Shown here: piece by piece, positions 46,801 through 60,754 of the stretch | Layout: each line of letters opens with the position of its first letter | Position numbering within the stretch: position 1 is the stretch's first letter | NCBI GenBank assembly: GCA_022410635.1 | Contig: JAJVDF010000771.1 | Coordinates: 146,622-210,621, forward strand | Direction: 5' to 3' | DNA from: Tretioscincus oriximinensis | Taxonomy: Eukaryota > Chordata > Lepidosauria > Squamata > Gymnophthalmidae | Length of the DNA stretch: 64,000 nt | Made by a program: the position numbers and the translations under genes | Notes under the pieces: generated by a model | The model's database searches: none | What the model was told of the DNA's origin: nothing | What the model saw: the letters and a program-made list of their open reading frames with translations, nothing else

Positions 46801-48632
46801 AGTACAAACATGAAAAACAGGAACAACTGAGTACATGGGAACAGATTAAGGTTGTAATGAAACCATATTTTTCAGTTAGGTGATGATTTTTGATTTGACT
46901 CTGCCAGCCGTGAACTATAATTGACACATTAGTATGACTAAACTTTATTCTGTGAGATTGAAGATGAATTGAAGGAACTTTAAAGTAAAGGCCTAAGCGT
47001 TGCATATAATCTCCATAGTATTAATTTTTTTTATTTTCTCGCTTTTGTTCCAGCAAAGTAGCTCAATATTTTTGAAAGGCATTCAATATAGTGGAACTGT
47101 GCTTTTTCCATTGTACTTTATAACAATTAAAATATATTCTTAAATCATTGTCCAAGTATATTGTAAAATCTGTCAGTAATTTATGAAGCTTAAATGTACA
47201 TAAAAATTACCAANTTCATGTCTAAGTGAAATTCCATTTCTGTCAAAAATACTTTTATGTGTGAAATGTTTAGGCTCACTTTCTTTTTTCCATGTTTGGA
47301 GTAGCTTTCTTTGAAACAATCCAATCAAATTATGAGCTACGACAAGCTGAGTTATCATTCAAAAAAGAGGCTTAAAGTTCTTCATTTAGATTTGTTTCCT
47401 TCATTTTACTTTGTAAATTCTGTTGGTTGCATGTTGTGATAGACAAAGCCTAGTCCAACCACACATTAAAAAGCCCACTTTGTAGGATTTCCTCCCCTGC
47501 TCACCTCCAAAGGCAACAATTGTACCCATTAGCAAGGTCANTAGTTTGGAGAAACCTGGAAAATAGCAGCTACCAGAAACCCACTACAATAATATCTCCA
47601 GCAGGTGATAGATTAGTTGGAACAAATTGGAACCATTGCACTTCGACAATCCTGGTTTCTTTCAAGCTGTTTTAAAATGTCGTCATTTTAATACACAACC
47701 TCAGCCCTGCGGAACAGTCCACAGCAGGTTAATTTGAATCATATGATGTGTCACTGCCCTCAGTTGACATGAGCTCCATTCCATGTGTGAAGCCATAATA
47801 AATCCATTCCCAACCGAGGCAAATTCCCTGTGAGAAGGTGAACTAATCCAGGCCTCACACTGGCATGTTAGCCCTCCATAATTGAAAGCAGGGCCACCTG
47901 TTCCCAGCACAGTTAGCCTATAGAGACAGAATTAGCATTAGATCAGATACCTACTATATTGAAAAATCATTCATACTTTTTTGCAAGTTCAGCTGTGGGC
48001 TTCTTAGCATGACATCATATATAAACCTAGGAATGTGCCCACTTGATCCCAGTTTAACAGTTTTGTTAACCATGGTGTTGGTTAACTTTGAAATGAGAAT
48101 TTTTTGATTTAATGAGAGCTGACATGTGAGAAGAGGGACTGACCGGAGTGCAGACTTTTCTAATTAACTTAGGGTCATTTGCAAAAAGACTTGAACACCT
48201 GATAGAGTTACTTCTTTCATTGCTTTTTTACAAATAGGTTTTTCAAAAACCATAATGATGTAATGATAAAACTGTCTTTCTTGCCATATCAGAATAAAGT
48301 TAGTTGACGAATAAGTGTTAATTAACCCAAGTATGATTTCAGTCTAGATTCTTGGAACTTCAGGTTGGAAGAAATTGTGCCTTTTCTATCCATGTGAGAT
48401 AATACACACTTTTGTGTTTCTGCTTTCAGTTGTTATCTTCCCCTCATGCCACAGAGCTTTAAGAGCTTAATTGCGTGAAACTTAACCTTGAAACATGGAG
48501 GTTAAAAAGGTATTGGTGATGTTGCTTATGTGGAATCCAGCTTCCTAGTGACAGGGAGGTTAGTGCTGATCATTCTCCCATCCCCCTATATTTCGTACTG
48601 CTCTCCCAATAAATCCCATGGGTTGGAGAGTC

Positions 48633-48729
48633 TCCTAGAGCAAGATGGAAAGCAATGCTTAGAAGCTGGAAAGAGACTATCCTAGAGCAAGATGGAAAGC
48701 AATGCTTAGAAGCTGGAAAGAGACGATCC
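48633..48729 (+). repeat. 47-bp tandem duplication
   Basis: The unit starting TCCTAGAGCAAGATGGAAAG at 48633 repeats from 48680 with one substitution visible (AGACTAT / AGACGAT). Two full copies only. Confidence 0.9.
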
Positions 48730-48860
48730 TGCAGGTGGAAAGGCTTACCTGATTTGTATACGTATATGGCTGAACACAATTCCTTCATGCTTATTGCAAA
48801 TATTTTAAGTATTCAATATTGAGCTAATCGTTCAAATTGTATCCTCATAAAAATTTAAGC

Positions 48861-49105
48861 GAATCCTGTTAGGCCACATTCCATCTAGCCCACATCCTGT
48901 CTCCCTTAGTGAATCATCTGGACACTCTCAGCAAAGGACAGAGGCAAAACTTTCACCTGCTTTCTACTCCCTGTAAATGGTTTTTAGAGGAATCCTGTCT
49001 GTTACTCCAACTTGGATGTAGTATCTAAGCATCANTTCTNGTAGCCATTGNTACATTGTCTTCCATGAATTTGTCTAACTTTTCTTGAAACTCCTCAGCC
49101 TCAGT
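48861..49105 (-). mobile_element. CR1 LINE 3' fragment, old
   Basis: GTTAGGCCACATTCCATCTA, then ATCCTGTCTCCCTTAGTGAA, then TCTTCCATGAATTTGTCTAA are the block order of the CR1 3' end at 20060-20290. Heavily diverged and containing three N bases. Confidence 0.65.
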
Positions 49106-50087
49106 GTTTCCAATCAACACCTAAGACCAGGCATGCAAGGAGACCCAGTGAATAGCATGAAAATGTATGGGAGAGAGGGGGAACTGTAGAAGTAGTATGA
49201 CAGCAGCAGTTCAAGTANCAGGTCATAGTAATGGAAATGGAGACAGTAAAGATGTATTCATTTACTGAGAAAGATACAAATAAGATTTGTCAAGAAGGAA
49301 ACATTATTTTTGCAGTTATATTTAAAAGTTACAATGTTTTAGCAAATAATTTTTGGACCTTCTTCCATTCAGACTTGCCAAGCTCTCCAAAGTATGTCAA
49401 AGCTTCTTTTGAAAGTACCCAACCTGTAACCTTAAGCTATAGGGTAGGAAATATAATGCTATAACTGGAAGATAGTCACATTGTCCTCAGTGGTGTTNGT
49501 GCTTATTTGGCAGAAAATGAGATTAAGATTATAATTCTGACTAATTAGTGAGTAGTGTTATTATGTTTTTTTTTCTAACTATATACGGTAGCTATAGCTT
49601 GTTAANCACACAATCTGTTTTCATCTTTAATTCTTTTAGTTACCCATCCTAGCTACAGTTAAGAAGATAAAAACAAATTTGGGGACCAGTAATTTCTTTG
49701 TTATTAAACAAAATGTTTTAATATTAAAACATCCACCCAGCAATTGTTTCCAAGAGCTGAAGGCATTCTATACAGTCATCAATAGATTAAGTCAACCAAT
49801 GGGCACAGTCAACATTACCAAGAATGAAAAAAATTCTGAGTAATGTTAGTCATCCGACCACAAACTAACACATAGGTATTTCTGAGTTTGCTGAAAAGCC
49901 CAATTTAATGTCACTTCTTTGTTTTTGATACATTGCCGTTTCCATTATTATTATTATATGAAATCTGTGGTATATAAATCTAATAACTAATAAAGTATAA
50001 TCAATCAGTAATCAATACAATTAATTTAGATCTTATTTTTACTCTTCATAAATAAACTGAAAATCTATTTGTTACCTGATATGGAAG

Positions 50088-50260
50088 ATTTCAGAGAAAT
50101 AGCTGTGTTAGTCTGTGTCCAGAAAATATAGTAGTGGGATCTCATAAAATCTTAGATGCAAGGAAAAAACTTCTTCTTTAGCCACTTCTTCTGTTCCCTA
50201 GAGTCTGAAGAAATAGTCTACAAACGCTCATGCTGCCTATCTTTTTCTTCATTTTCTCTA
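50088..50260. repeat. Penelope-like inverted pair, degraded
   Basis: The left side TTTCAGAGAAATAGCTGTGT and TAGTCTGTGTCCAG match the outer end of 35440. The right side GTCTGAAGAAATAGTCTACA, then ACGCTCATGCTGCCTATCTT matches the opposite half. This is the third inverted arrangement of the family in the window. Confidence 0.5.
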
Positions 50261-51953
50261 AGTATAAATGTGTGATAATAATGCTTTAAATTTCTTCGCT
50301 GTTGAATTTTATGGAAACAGTTTGATGTGGTTGAACATTCATGCATTTGTTTTTAAATAACTTTATCTTATTCAGAATAGATAGATAAGGAATTTTTTTT
50401 TTACATTTCTGCAAAGGGAAGATAATTTTTGTTGCTATTCGTGTCTCCAATCTTCTTTTTTGACAGTTAGTTTCATTCTGCAGTTGACTGACAACATCAG
50501 ATTCCTTCTTCTATTGCTTTCTAGACATGTTAGTTTTATGACCTATTTTGAGCTTTCTTAAAACTTAAGATCAAGATAAAAATGCACTAAGACTAATGAT
50601 AGATAAAGAGATAGATGGCAAAATTGTCCTTTCGTTTAAAGATGNGTAGCCTTCATGGGATAAAAATGAGGATTTTATTGTTTTCTAATACTTTGGGAGA
50701 GAAATAGAAAAAAATAAAGTATCTTTGAGGGAGTAGAGAATAAAAATATTTTCCATTCANTGATACATGTTAGTATAGGGGAGGGGGTTGGGGGGAATCT
50801 AAGAATATAGTATTTTGGACCAATTCGGTATCAACGTACTCAANAACTATTAGTTTGTTATATTACCTGATTATTCTACTTGGATAGTATTCCTCTAAAG
50901 ACTAGAATTAGGTGATGCATGGTCTCATGGTAGACTTATCATAAGCTTCACATTAGCTTCTGTNAACCAGGCAATTGGGCCAATCCAGAAGAACATTTCT
51001 TATGTTATCTTGTAAAATGTTAGGTTGGATGGATCTGTTAGACTACAGGTCCCAAACCTCTGCTTTCTGCTGGAATCTTTAGCCATCCTGATACCCTAAG
51101 GTGAAGAATACAAATACAAAAATAAATGAATTATCTCAAATGGCAATCAATCTTGAGTTCATACAGTGATGGATATGTTCTATAGGAATAGTAGTAATTT
51201 TGAAGAGCATAGTTCGGTTAGTATGAGGATTGTCACAGTCTAATGGGGGGCTGCATGAAAATGGTAATTTATGGTAACATTGCCAACATAGTGCTAGGCT
51301 TCCCACTATATGTGCCATTTTGGTGTCCTATACACCTAAGTTAGAAGTTTCTTTTCCACTTCTAATANATTGGTATTTTACCTTATATTAAAAATATAAG
51401 ATTTGAGGAGACCAAATATATGATGAGGGGTTTACAAACTGTACTTTGAATTCTCTAGTCACTCCTAGATTGAATAACAGCTGGCCTTTGTGCATATGTC
51501 TATTCAACTCACATCCCTGCTCAACATGCAGATTATATGGTCTGTTCATTTGCTGTCATAATAAATTAAAAGTAAATTCTGCCAGTCTGCTTGCTTAGTT
51601 TATGGCATATACATATGCAGTATAAGAGTGCATATGTGTCAGAGTGGCTAGTTAAGCGCAATCCATCATGGGACTTAGAAATAACAAAAGAAATGGAATA
51701 AAGAATAAGTGATTGGGTAATCATATGTCTTTATGGTATATAGAGATTTCCAGTTTTACAGTAAAAATAATTGATATGAAAGTACAATGTTTACTTTAAA
51801 AAAATTAAAAATGTGAAGTAAGTTCTATACTTTCTTGGATTGGAAACATACTGTAGGTAATTTTTCTTCCTGTAAGTGTAAATAACTCATTTTCTGTTCC
51901 TAATAGAATGATAATTCAATTTCTGTTCCCTCTCTTTTCTGTTTATTTCACAG

Positions 51954-52349
51954 CTGACATAAATGTGGATGTTTCTAAACCTCTGAAAGTGAATTTCAGT
52001 TTTACCAAACTAGATCAAGTAAAACAATTTTTGGAAAAGATAAATGGCAAAAATACATACAAGACCCAAGAAGAAAATACTTCAACTACTGATAGTTTTC
52101 CAAAGAAGAATGGCAAATGTTCCAAAAGCAAGATTTTTGACTCAGCCGATCATAACGATGGAGATCAAAAAGGTTCAACGCATGAAAACCTATGGATGGG
52201 CATTTCATGCTGTCAGAAGGTTTCTGTTCACACCACTCAGATAGTGATTTTAATGGAAACTCATCCTGATGTTAGAAAACCCTCGCTTTTGGCTTCTGTA
52301 TCAAATGTCAGCGGAAATCTGGATGTTAGAACTAACTCTAAGATTAAAG
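51954..52349 (+). CDS. VPS13B: VPS13B exon F (internal)
   Basis: The exon has 396 nt, with acceptor GTTTATTTCACAG|CT and donor G|GTAAAA (52350), a weaker donor. Phase 1 on both sides. It encodes ADINVDVSKPLKVNFSFTKL, then DQVKQFLEKING, a divergent lysine/serine-rich middle, and SCCQKVSVHTTQIVILMETH, then PSLLASVSNVSGNLDVR. The ends match mammalian VPS13B as I recall it, while the middle differs in length and sequence, which is typical for its loops. No next exon was recognised before 64000. Confidence 0.92.
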
Positions 52350-54329
52350 GTAAAAATGTTTAAGCAAATTTATTAATGACACAGTAATTGATATATAATT
52401 CAAATTGGGTTTAAATATGATGTCAATCACATTGAGCAAAACCCCAGCAAAACTTTACAGTAGATGAAATGAACTGTAGAAATGTATGAAAAGAAAGTAC
52501 GGTCTACATTAAAGTATGAATCAGATTATTTTATTGATCTGTACAAGGTACTATATGCTTTAGGCTTTGATGGATATGTACAACCTGGCTTGGTAACCTT
52601 CAGACTACACTATTGTAATGTACTCTACATAGAGTAGTCCAGAAACTATATCCAAATTGCTTACCAGACAGATTTCAGATCTTAGAACTGGTTGTTCAGT
52701 TTATTGGTTTACCAGGAAAACCATTTGTCAAACCACTATTGGGTTATTACTACCCAATNTCATTTTAGAGGTGGGACTACTGTACTTTCTTTTGCCAACC
52801 AGCAAATGAAATAGCTGCATGGACATTAGAGGCAGGATATTCAACAGGACAGAAAAAAAATTCAAGAGCAGTATTGGGCAGTTTATGGAAACAAAAGAGT
52901 AAAGTTGTGGTGGAGTCTCAAAAACATAAATGGGAGATTGGAGATAGGACTTTTCAGAAGTAAGAAGGTTGCAGAGCGAGGTGACGACTCCCAAAGCAGA
53001 TTGTTGGCACCTCAGTGTAAGGAGACAGAATTGAAATTTAATTGGAGACATAGAATACAAGGGACAATTTCTGCCTGTGGAGAGGAAAAAGTTAGAAAAC
53101 ATTTCTCCACAACCAGTGAACATGAAGATTTTTGTTCAGAGACTATAAATAAACTTACTATCATTTACAAACAGAAAGTTTGTCCTAATCACTGGTACTT
53201 GATATTAATTAGTTAATGCAACCCTCAATCGCTTTTCTTTTCTGTACGTCAAGTTTAAATATTCATTCATGATTTTATTTCATNCTGAGGGTTTCTCTTT
53301 GATAGGCCCAGTGTTGCAGTTTTATAAAAATATTCCATAACTTCAAACAGTGAAAAGTAATATATCAAACTATTTAAAAATGTGAAATTAGGATATCAAG
53401 CTCCAAATTTCTCCAAAATTTGCTCCAAAATTAATATATTTTTATTTACATTTTACTGCCAATAAAACCTAGTGCATGTGCCAAACTCATTGAAAAGCAT
53501 GAATCATAAAATGCATTTCCATTCAGCTTCTAAGTTTGGCATGAAAAAAACTGGTATCAGGTGATCTCTTAGTAAAAATTGTATAAGTGGTACATTTTCT
53601 CCTCGTTGGATACCAGCCAGATTTTAGTAAATTGGCATAAGTAGCTTAAGAGATAAAGATAGCAATTTGTAGCTGAGAAGTATAAGTTCCAAGCCAAGTT
53701 ACATGATTTATTGCTTTTTCATCAGGAATATTCCTACTTCTGCCAATAAATCTTAACGTTTTTATTGTTTTAAAAGGAAAGGGGGAAAAAAGGAAAATCT
53801 AAGGTTCATTGAACATGAAAGACTGTGGAAGCACTGCAAGCCAAAATACTTCTTATCCATAAATAAACTGCTGTGCAGATAGGAACAGCAAAACCATTCC
53901 CATACTTTTTACTTGTATCTCAATTGTAGCATGAAAAGACCAACAGCATTGTTGAATTCTGTGCATTCCTAAAGTCTTTATATAACTCTTAGTTCATGTT
54001 CAACATAGTGACCCCCTTTCTGCTATAACACAAAGCTCATTGTCTGTAAAGAGCAAACTAACAGGCTTTTTTCTTTTTAGTTTTCCCAGTACCATGATAA
54101 TAGTTTTCACTGGAGAAGTAAATAATGGTCCAAGATATGGGTTGAATGTGCCTCATCTTTAACTCTACTCAGAAGACAAAAAGCAATGATTGTCACACTT
54201 CAGTATGAGCATGCTCAACCTCACAAGTAATAGGAGGTCATGGGGATTTCATAGCAACAAACAAAGACTAGTCTAAAAGAGGATTCAGAGGAAAATGTAA
54301 TGATCATAGTCATGGTTCAGTTGCTCAAT

Positions 54330-54490
54330 GACCCAGGAATTTAGTCTTTTTAGTTCTGGTTAGATGCCAGGTTGAATGTTCCATCCAGATTTGGACACCA
54401 CACTTGAAGAATGATTCCAACAAGTTGGAACAATTTCTGAGAAAGACAATGAAAGCAACTGCGATATGGAAACAAAATAGGGATGTGAAT
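54330..54490 (+). mobile_element. CR1 LINE coding fragment
   Basis: On the plus strand, ATCCAGATTTGGACACCACA to TTGGAACAATTTCTGAGAAA would encode an IWTPHLKNDSNKLEQFLRKT-like segment, the CR1 C-terminal block seen in EYCVQFW...LEQVQKR at 19500. Short, diverged and isolated. Confidence 0.55.
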
Positions 54491-56129
54491 GAACTTCTGC
54501 GNACTGAAACAAAAAACAATTAACTGGTGTTTGAATTGAACCTTAAACCGCTGGGTAGTTCGNCCCATTAAAAACGGCAAAATACTGTCTCTCAGCACAA
54601 GTTCAGTTTAAACTTGCATTAATTCAGTTTGAATTTGAAGCAAGACATAGAATTAGCAGGAGGTTCAGTTCATATCTGAACTGCTTAATTTCCCTTCCAG
54701 ATATTTCTCTAAAACAAAAATTCTATAAGGAAAAAGAGAACTAGTATGGTTAGACATGTTAAGAGAAGAATGGTGATTTAGGGGTGGTAGCATAGGTTTG
54801 AAGAGGTTTATGTATATATATGTTTATATCTACAGTATACAATACTTTCTGTAAAATATTTAAGATATTTTTCAAGAATAAACATAGGAAGGCCTCATCC
54901 TCACTGGGAGAAAAAACAAGAGCGAAAATGGAATCAACCTGTGCTGGCCTCACTTTTTTCTGTTTAAACCAAAGTGAAAACAATTTGGTCTTGGGCTGGC
55001 TTCACAGGAACACGGGCTTTCTGTGGATTTTAAACACACACACAGACACCCAAGAGTAAAAGTAAAAGAAGAAGAAAGCTATTTGTCTTATTTCAACACA
55101 ATGATTTTAGCTTGGTGAATCACATCATTTTTACTAATCAGTCCATTCCATGGTAAATCTGAGTTAATTCCCTCCTGGCCAATGCCAGCATGGGAGTTCT
55201 GTGGGGGGTGCTATACCGAGCCCTTAATCCATTCATTCACCTTGTACTTCTGTTCAGAAAGCATGGACAAAGTGCCTGCCAGACGATAGTGTAGCAAAGG
55301 GAGAATGCCTAGGCACCCTGTTTTTCATCCCAGCTTTCTATTGCAGTGGTGGCCCGACTGCTACCTTCTCCCATCTGGGTCGGTAGACAAGAGGAGGAAG
55401 CAGCAGTTCACCTATCCTCCCTATCCAGGATTTCAAAGAAATCATAGCCTGGGTGCAGAACATGTAGCCATCAGCGTTTCTTCTGTGTAGCCAATACTCT
55501 TATGGGGAAGCAAAAGTCACTCCAATTTTTATATCCCCTGTCAGGCCAGAAAACCTGGTTTGGAGAGGAGGTAAAAAACAAAGTGAATCTGTATTCACTC
55601 TCCTTCCCTCCCAACCAAGTTATTTTCTCCCAGTGAAATTCAACCAAACAAAAAATTAAACTTTACACAAAATAAAAGGAAGCATAGTTGAAAAAATTCA
55701 AATTGTATTTTGTAAAATGCAACAATTATCAGACCAGTTTCACCAGATAAGCTACCTTCTCTCTTGAACAAGAATCCCAGAGTAAATTTGCAGCAAATAT
55801 ACCAAGACAATTGCTGACTCACTGGCCCTTTCCATTCTAGGCCTTATCCCAGGATATATTATGTAATAGGGCTTTGCCATCCAAATGACAGTACAGATTG
55901 TGATAGGTCTCATTTGGGACCACTGGGATTTGTATGAAACATTTTTTTCAGAATGGCAGCAACAAAGCTAGGTATGCTGACCGATGGGAGGAGCACTGCA
56001 CCATTTCCAGTAAGATAGTCGTTTTCTCTAGCTTTCTATGATGCTAGAAAAAAGTTAATGGGAAAATGGGCTTAAATTACCATAAGACAAGTTCTTGACT
56101 TCAAATCAGTCAAAAAGAGATAAACGTAT

Positions 56130-56668
56130 GGATTAAAGACATTATGGCAATACCTTTTACGAAACAGAGAGAGGTAGAAACTAAAATAATCACTAGACAG
56201 TATAGAACGCCCGCCCAGGTGACTCACATGGAAGGAGGATGTTCCCAGTGCTGGCATGGGTGTAGAAGAATTTATATACAAATGTTGATTGAATATCCAG
56301 TAGTTATTAATTTGGGGGGAAATGTGATGGGAAATATAAGTGACATTAAATGGAAAGAGAGTAATTATTATTAAGAAGGGAGCATTTGGCAGGTGTTGGG
56401 AAATAAATCCTATAATTCAAATAGGAATTTGGCCAGTCCATATAGTCATCATGAAAGGGTGCAAGGATAGCACAGTTTTGGACGTGGACATTTGGTATGA
56501 ATACTTGTCCAATTTTATGATAATTTCACTTAATAAAAGAAAAAAAATAATGGTAATGGGTATAATGAAAGACAGAACCTGGCTGTCCAATATATGAGGT
56601 TATTTTATGGCTGATTTTGTGTGTATATGAACAAAATGTTCAATAAAAACAAAAAGAAAAAAAGAGAA
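56130..56668 (+). mobile_element. L1 LINE 3' end with A-rich tail
   Basis: On the plus strand this encodes RQYRTPAQVTHM, followed by a CWHGC...-type cysteine motif, corresponding to WYRTPAQLSHM...CWHC in the other L1. Then comes IWYEYLSNF, corresponding to AWYDYMAET. Frameshifts break it. The A-rich tail follows CAATAAAAACAAAAAG at about 56640. It is a relative of, but clearly older than, the L1 at 20556-22146. Confidence 0.75.
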
Positions 56669-59600
56669 GGAGGAAAGATTGACCCACCGTCAGAGCAGTT
56701 TAACTATAATTGGTTACTGAGAATGGCAGTGATATTAAACATCGCAGCACCCAATAGGTGCTCCTCTGAGACCCACTGGCAACTCGCGATCCACCCGGTC
56801 GCGACATTTCCTCACTAAAGACAGAGGCACACACCCGTTTAAACATTTTTAATGGTCAAAACGACTGGAGAATGGTCAAAATATGGTCACAAACCTCGTA
56901 AATGTAGACCTCCATTTTGACTTTAATTTCGCTCACTCATACATCTGGCATCCTATTCCTGATTTTCTGGGCTGAGAGGCTAAGTTCAGAGCTTGACACC
57001 CCTTCTGCTGACCACTATCATTTCCTGCAAGACAGGAGAGTTGAGTTTATAGCACTAGAAGATTAGTAGCAATCTTTTCAATTTTTATAAGCCATTGTAG
57101 CCTTTTTTCAGTAAAGCAAGACACTGATCTAGTGAAACAATGTATTTCAACAATTCACGAATATTGTATATTTCATTTAAGCAACACTTTTAGTATTGCT
57201 TAAATTTAATGCATGAGTATGCCTAGGGAAAGGAAGATGTTTAAGCGTTTAATTACTAGCAAACGGTCCCAGTCTAATGTTGCTCCTGATTAAAAATATA
57301 TGCAAAAATTGCATTTAATCTAGGGATAAAATGGAAGAGGAATCTATGGTGTGACCTCTCAATTTTCAAACCATTTTGAAGGAGATTTCAAAATGGTTTA
57401 AAAGCAGGTGTGTAATTGCAGCCTATATCTAATCAAACCACCTATTAGAAATGCTACCTGGAGCAGGACTTCAGAACTGATACATTGAACCCTTTTTCAA
57501 CTCTATGTGATTACTTTTCAATCCCTCTTCAGAAAGATTAATACGTACCTATTTGATAGGTAGATATGGCAAAGGAAAGTTACATTTCCAATAGTCACAA
57601 ATATTCCCCTCTAGGTTTCTTATAAATGACTTTGGAAAAATAGATGTTGTAGTATAAAGTGATACATGATGGTATATATTGATTTCTGTGGTGGAAGGGA
57701 AGCCGTATTAGCTGTAGTTCCTGCCAGGATACAGGGGAGATCAACAACTGTTTAAGCTTGAACTCCTTCATTCCTACCCCAGCAATCCAGCCCAGATGTG
57801 GATCAAATTATTGAAATGTTCATTCTCAACATTCCTTTGGCATACTGAATTCATGTGAAATTCCAGTTTCTGATGAGTAGTTTCCCAACATGCTCACTTT
57901 TGTGGATGTTGCCAGAGAAGTACTCAACTTCTTTTAATAATCTAGCCATTTATCTGTAGTCAGATGTGATGATCGTCCAAATGGAGCTTAATATCTTAGT
58001 TATACCTAACAGCATAAGCTGAGGAAACTTCTTTTATACACAATTAAATTTACTGTAAACCCATATGGTATTCAAAAAGAGAAAGAGTAATTGTGAATTT
58101 AAAAGAAAACTGCATGCAAATCTTCTGAATGTTTCTAATCTGGGAACATACTTAATAAAGTAATAGCAATGTCAGACCTTATTAGAATAAAAGTTATTCA
58201 TTGAAGCAAAAGAATTTTCCTAAGCAGCCAACATTGAGAGAGAGAAAAAGTGATTTCATATTTTTCCTACTTATATATTTCATTTTGACAATCATCTTTA
58301 AGCATTCAGTGTTTCTAAAACTTGATTTAATTGTTAGATTGATCATTTTTGTTTTCAGTTGCTAGCAAAATATTTGTGCTAGGATTTTTCCAGAAGTAGT
58401 TTTAAAAAGAAATACTCATGGGAACAAGAGTTTAAATGCATTATTTTCTTATTTTTAAGATTATACATGTCTCATTAATTTCTTTATTTTTATTTTTGCA
58501 ATATGTGGTAAATAAGGAGCTTGAATATGTTTGTTTCCAAAGCAACTCTATAAACAAATATAATTTAGCTGGACATAAAATTGCAGTAGCTGCATCTCAA
58601 GCAGGGGTATAATATTCAAAATATGTCACGGTCGGTCCTTTTTCATTTTCCAGTTTTATAGATATANCTTTTGAATCAAATAGAGTTGATGTTGCCATAT
58701 GAAACTAATACACAAGTGCTTCACTGTGTTTCAGATTTTTACAATCACATAACTATGGTGACCATATGCAACAGCTGCATTTTACGAATTATTTGCTGTA
58801 GCAAACGGCGTACAATGACAAAAAGTAGTCATCTCAGATGTACTGTTAAAACAGACAAAATAGCATTGCTTTCCTTTTATACAGAGTAGCCATCTGCTGT
58901 ACAGATGTTATAATAACAAATGACTTCAGATTCAATAATTGTAGAAAATTTTCATTAAAACCTCAGCAATTTACACTTGTTTACTTGAATCTGCATAATT
59001 CTCCCATGAGACAACACAACACACTTCATTTTTAAAATTTCTTTTTAAAGTTCTCNCTAGCATTGGCTTTGATCCTTTTTGATGTGCTGACTTTAATAAA
59101 CATAGTCAAGAGGCGCTGTTAGAAAACATCATGGAAAAAAACTACAAAGGAACAATTATAGCTGCAGAAACTACTCTAATCCCTTACTTACGCAAGCTAT
59201 TTTTAGTGAAATATGTTTTTTTACAAATTTTATTTGACAGTATTTTATAAACAGTGTAAACGGCCTCTTTTCCAGATGAGTCTTTGTGTAAGAGATGGAA
59301 ATTGGTTTGTAATGTAAGAGGAATCTTATGTGCCGAGAACCATTTTTAAAAAACTCACTGGGGAATGTGTTGTAGTCATGTTTCTTGCTTCTTGGAAGCA
59401 AAAACAAGAGCTTATGACCCTGGTTAATGACTTTGAAAGAGTTTTAATCAACTGATAGTGTAGCCTTAAAAAGTTATTTTTCCAGATATTCTTAATTAGA
59501 ATCTTTTAATCAGGAATTTTAATAGCATTTTTAAAAGCTACTTTCAACTTGAAAAATTCAACAAAATGCACTCTGTTTTATTAGCTGTACATTATACCTT

Positions 59601-59766
59601 TTGAGAATAGTTGCTCAGCAATGCCCTTCTTCTGTGTATGATGGAGAAGTTATATCCAGAAAGCATATTGTTGAGGCAGCTCCATAAAGCACAACTGATG
59701 CCATATTGTTGGTATCTTGAATTTCAGGAAGGATCACACTGAAAGCAAACAAAGAAGCCATCTCAT

Positions 59767-59975
59767 AGGCTGACCATATGACCCCTTTTGGGGGGTTGGG
59801 TGAAAATCCGGTTTTGCGGTGCCTCACGGTTTTTCCTGAGGGAAAAAAAANTTAAAAACAATTTTTTTTGAAAAAAAATCTTTTTTTGAAACATTTTTCC
59901 TCAGCAGAACCTGTGAGGCATTCCAAAACTGGGTTTCTACTCCCCACCCAAAAGGTGTCATCTGGTCAGCCTACG
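59767..59975. mobile_element. Foldback hAT-like MITE
   Basis: The left arm AGGCTGACCATATGACCCCT to TGCCTCACGG, and the right arm CTGTGAGGCATTCCAAAACT to GTGTCATCTGGTCAGCCT, are inverted repeats of about 80 bp around an A/T-rich centre (59848-59895). Both sides are flanked by ATCTCAT (59760-59766 and 59976-59982), a 7-bp direct repeat that may be an 8-bp hAT-type duplication with one change. Long arms make a hairpin likely. Non-coding. Confidence 0.7.
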
Positions 59976-60517
59976 ATCTCATCTGTTAGTAGGCCTGTTT
60001 TGAACACAAACACAACTAAGATACAATGTAGTTGGATGGTCTGTTTTCTCAAAGAGATATATTCACATTTTATTACATGTGGCTATGTATCCATTCCATG
60101 TTTTTTATGTGGGTGTCTTTGAATGGAATTGATACCAACATTATCTTTTAAAATGCAAACCTGTGCCACATTTTAAAAAAAATATATTCAGGATTATTTT
60201 TTTTCAACCCTAAACATATGCAATATAGGTATAGGCTAGACATGATATATATGTTACTCAACTTCAAGTTTATGATGGTGTATTGTTTGCTTAAGTTACA
60301 TTCAGACATCACTTGTTTATCCTGCTATAGTTGGATATTCCAGAATAATAAAACATACATCTGTCCAAAGATGCATCAAATAGTGGAAACAATCACAAAC
60401 AATAATTTTAACAGCAAATATAAAAAGAACTGAATCAATCCTTATTACGGACTAGGTGGATAAACTATAACTTGGAGGCAATAATTTCTTAGCTATCATA
60501 ATTGTTTGGCAGATAAT

Positions 60518-60743
60518 ATTTATTTNTTTATNTGTACTTATACCCACCCTATACCTGAATGTCCCAGGGCAGCCAGCCAAAGGAAGGCGCATATAGCTTT
60601 TGTTGCTTTCTCCACAACAGACACCCTGTGAAGTAGGTGGGGCTGAGAAAGTTCTAAAGAAGTGTGACTGGCCCAAGGTCACCCAGCTGGCTTTCATGGA
60701 GGAGTGGGGAATCGAACCGGGAGACTACAAAAGTGTCCAACAC
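60518..60743 (-). mobile_element. tRNA-headed SINE (Sauria-type), inverted
   Basis: The order is inverted tail (TATTTATTTNTTTATNTGTA), then TTGTTGCTTTCTCCACAACA, GTAGGTGGGGCTGAGAAAGT, CCCAAGGTCACCCAGCTGGC, and GGAATCGAACCGGGAGACTA (B box). It matches 29827-30094 closely. The A box end is damaged. Confidence 0.83.
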
Positions 60744-60754
60744 CATAATGCCTC

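Larger units (their letters stand above)
44862..51953 (+). other. VPS13B: VPS13B intron (7.1 kb)
   Basis: Repeats here are sparse: a possible foldback MITE (45640-45745), a possible retrocopy end (46761-46800), a 47-bp tandem pair (48633-48729), a CR1 fragment (48861-49105) and a Penelope-like inverted pair (50088-50260). The stretch 47440-47940 is richer in GC and looks like an old insertion, but I cannot name it. I see nothing in 44870-45600, 45750-46750, 47010-47430, 47950-48620, 49110-50080 or 50270-51950. Confidence 0.8.
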
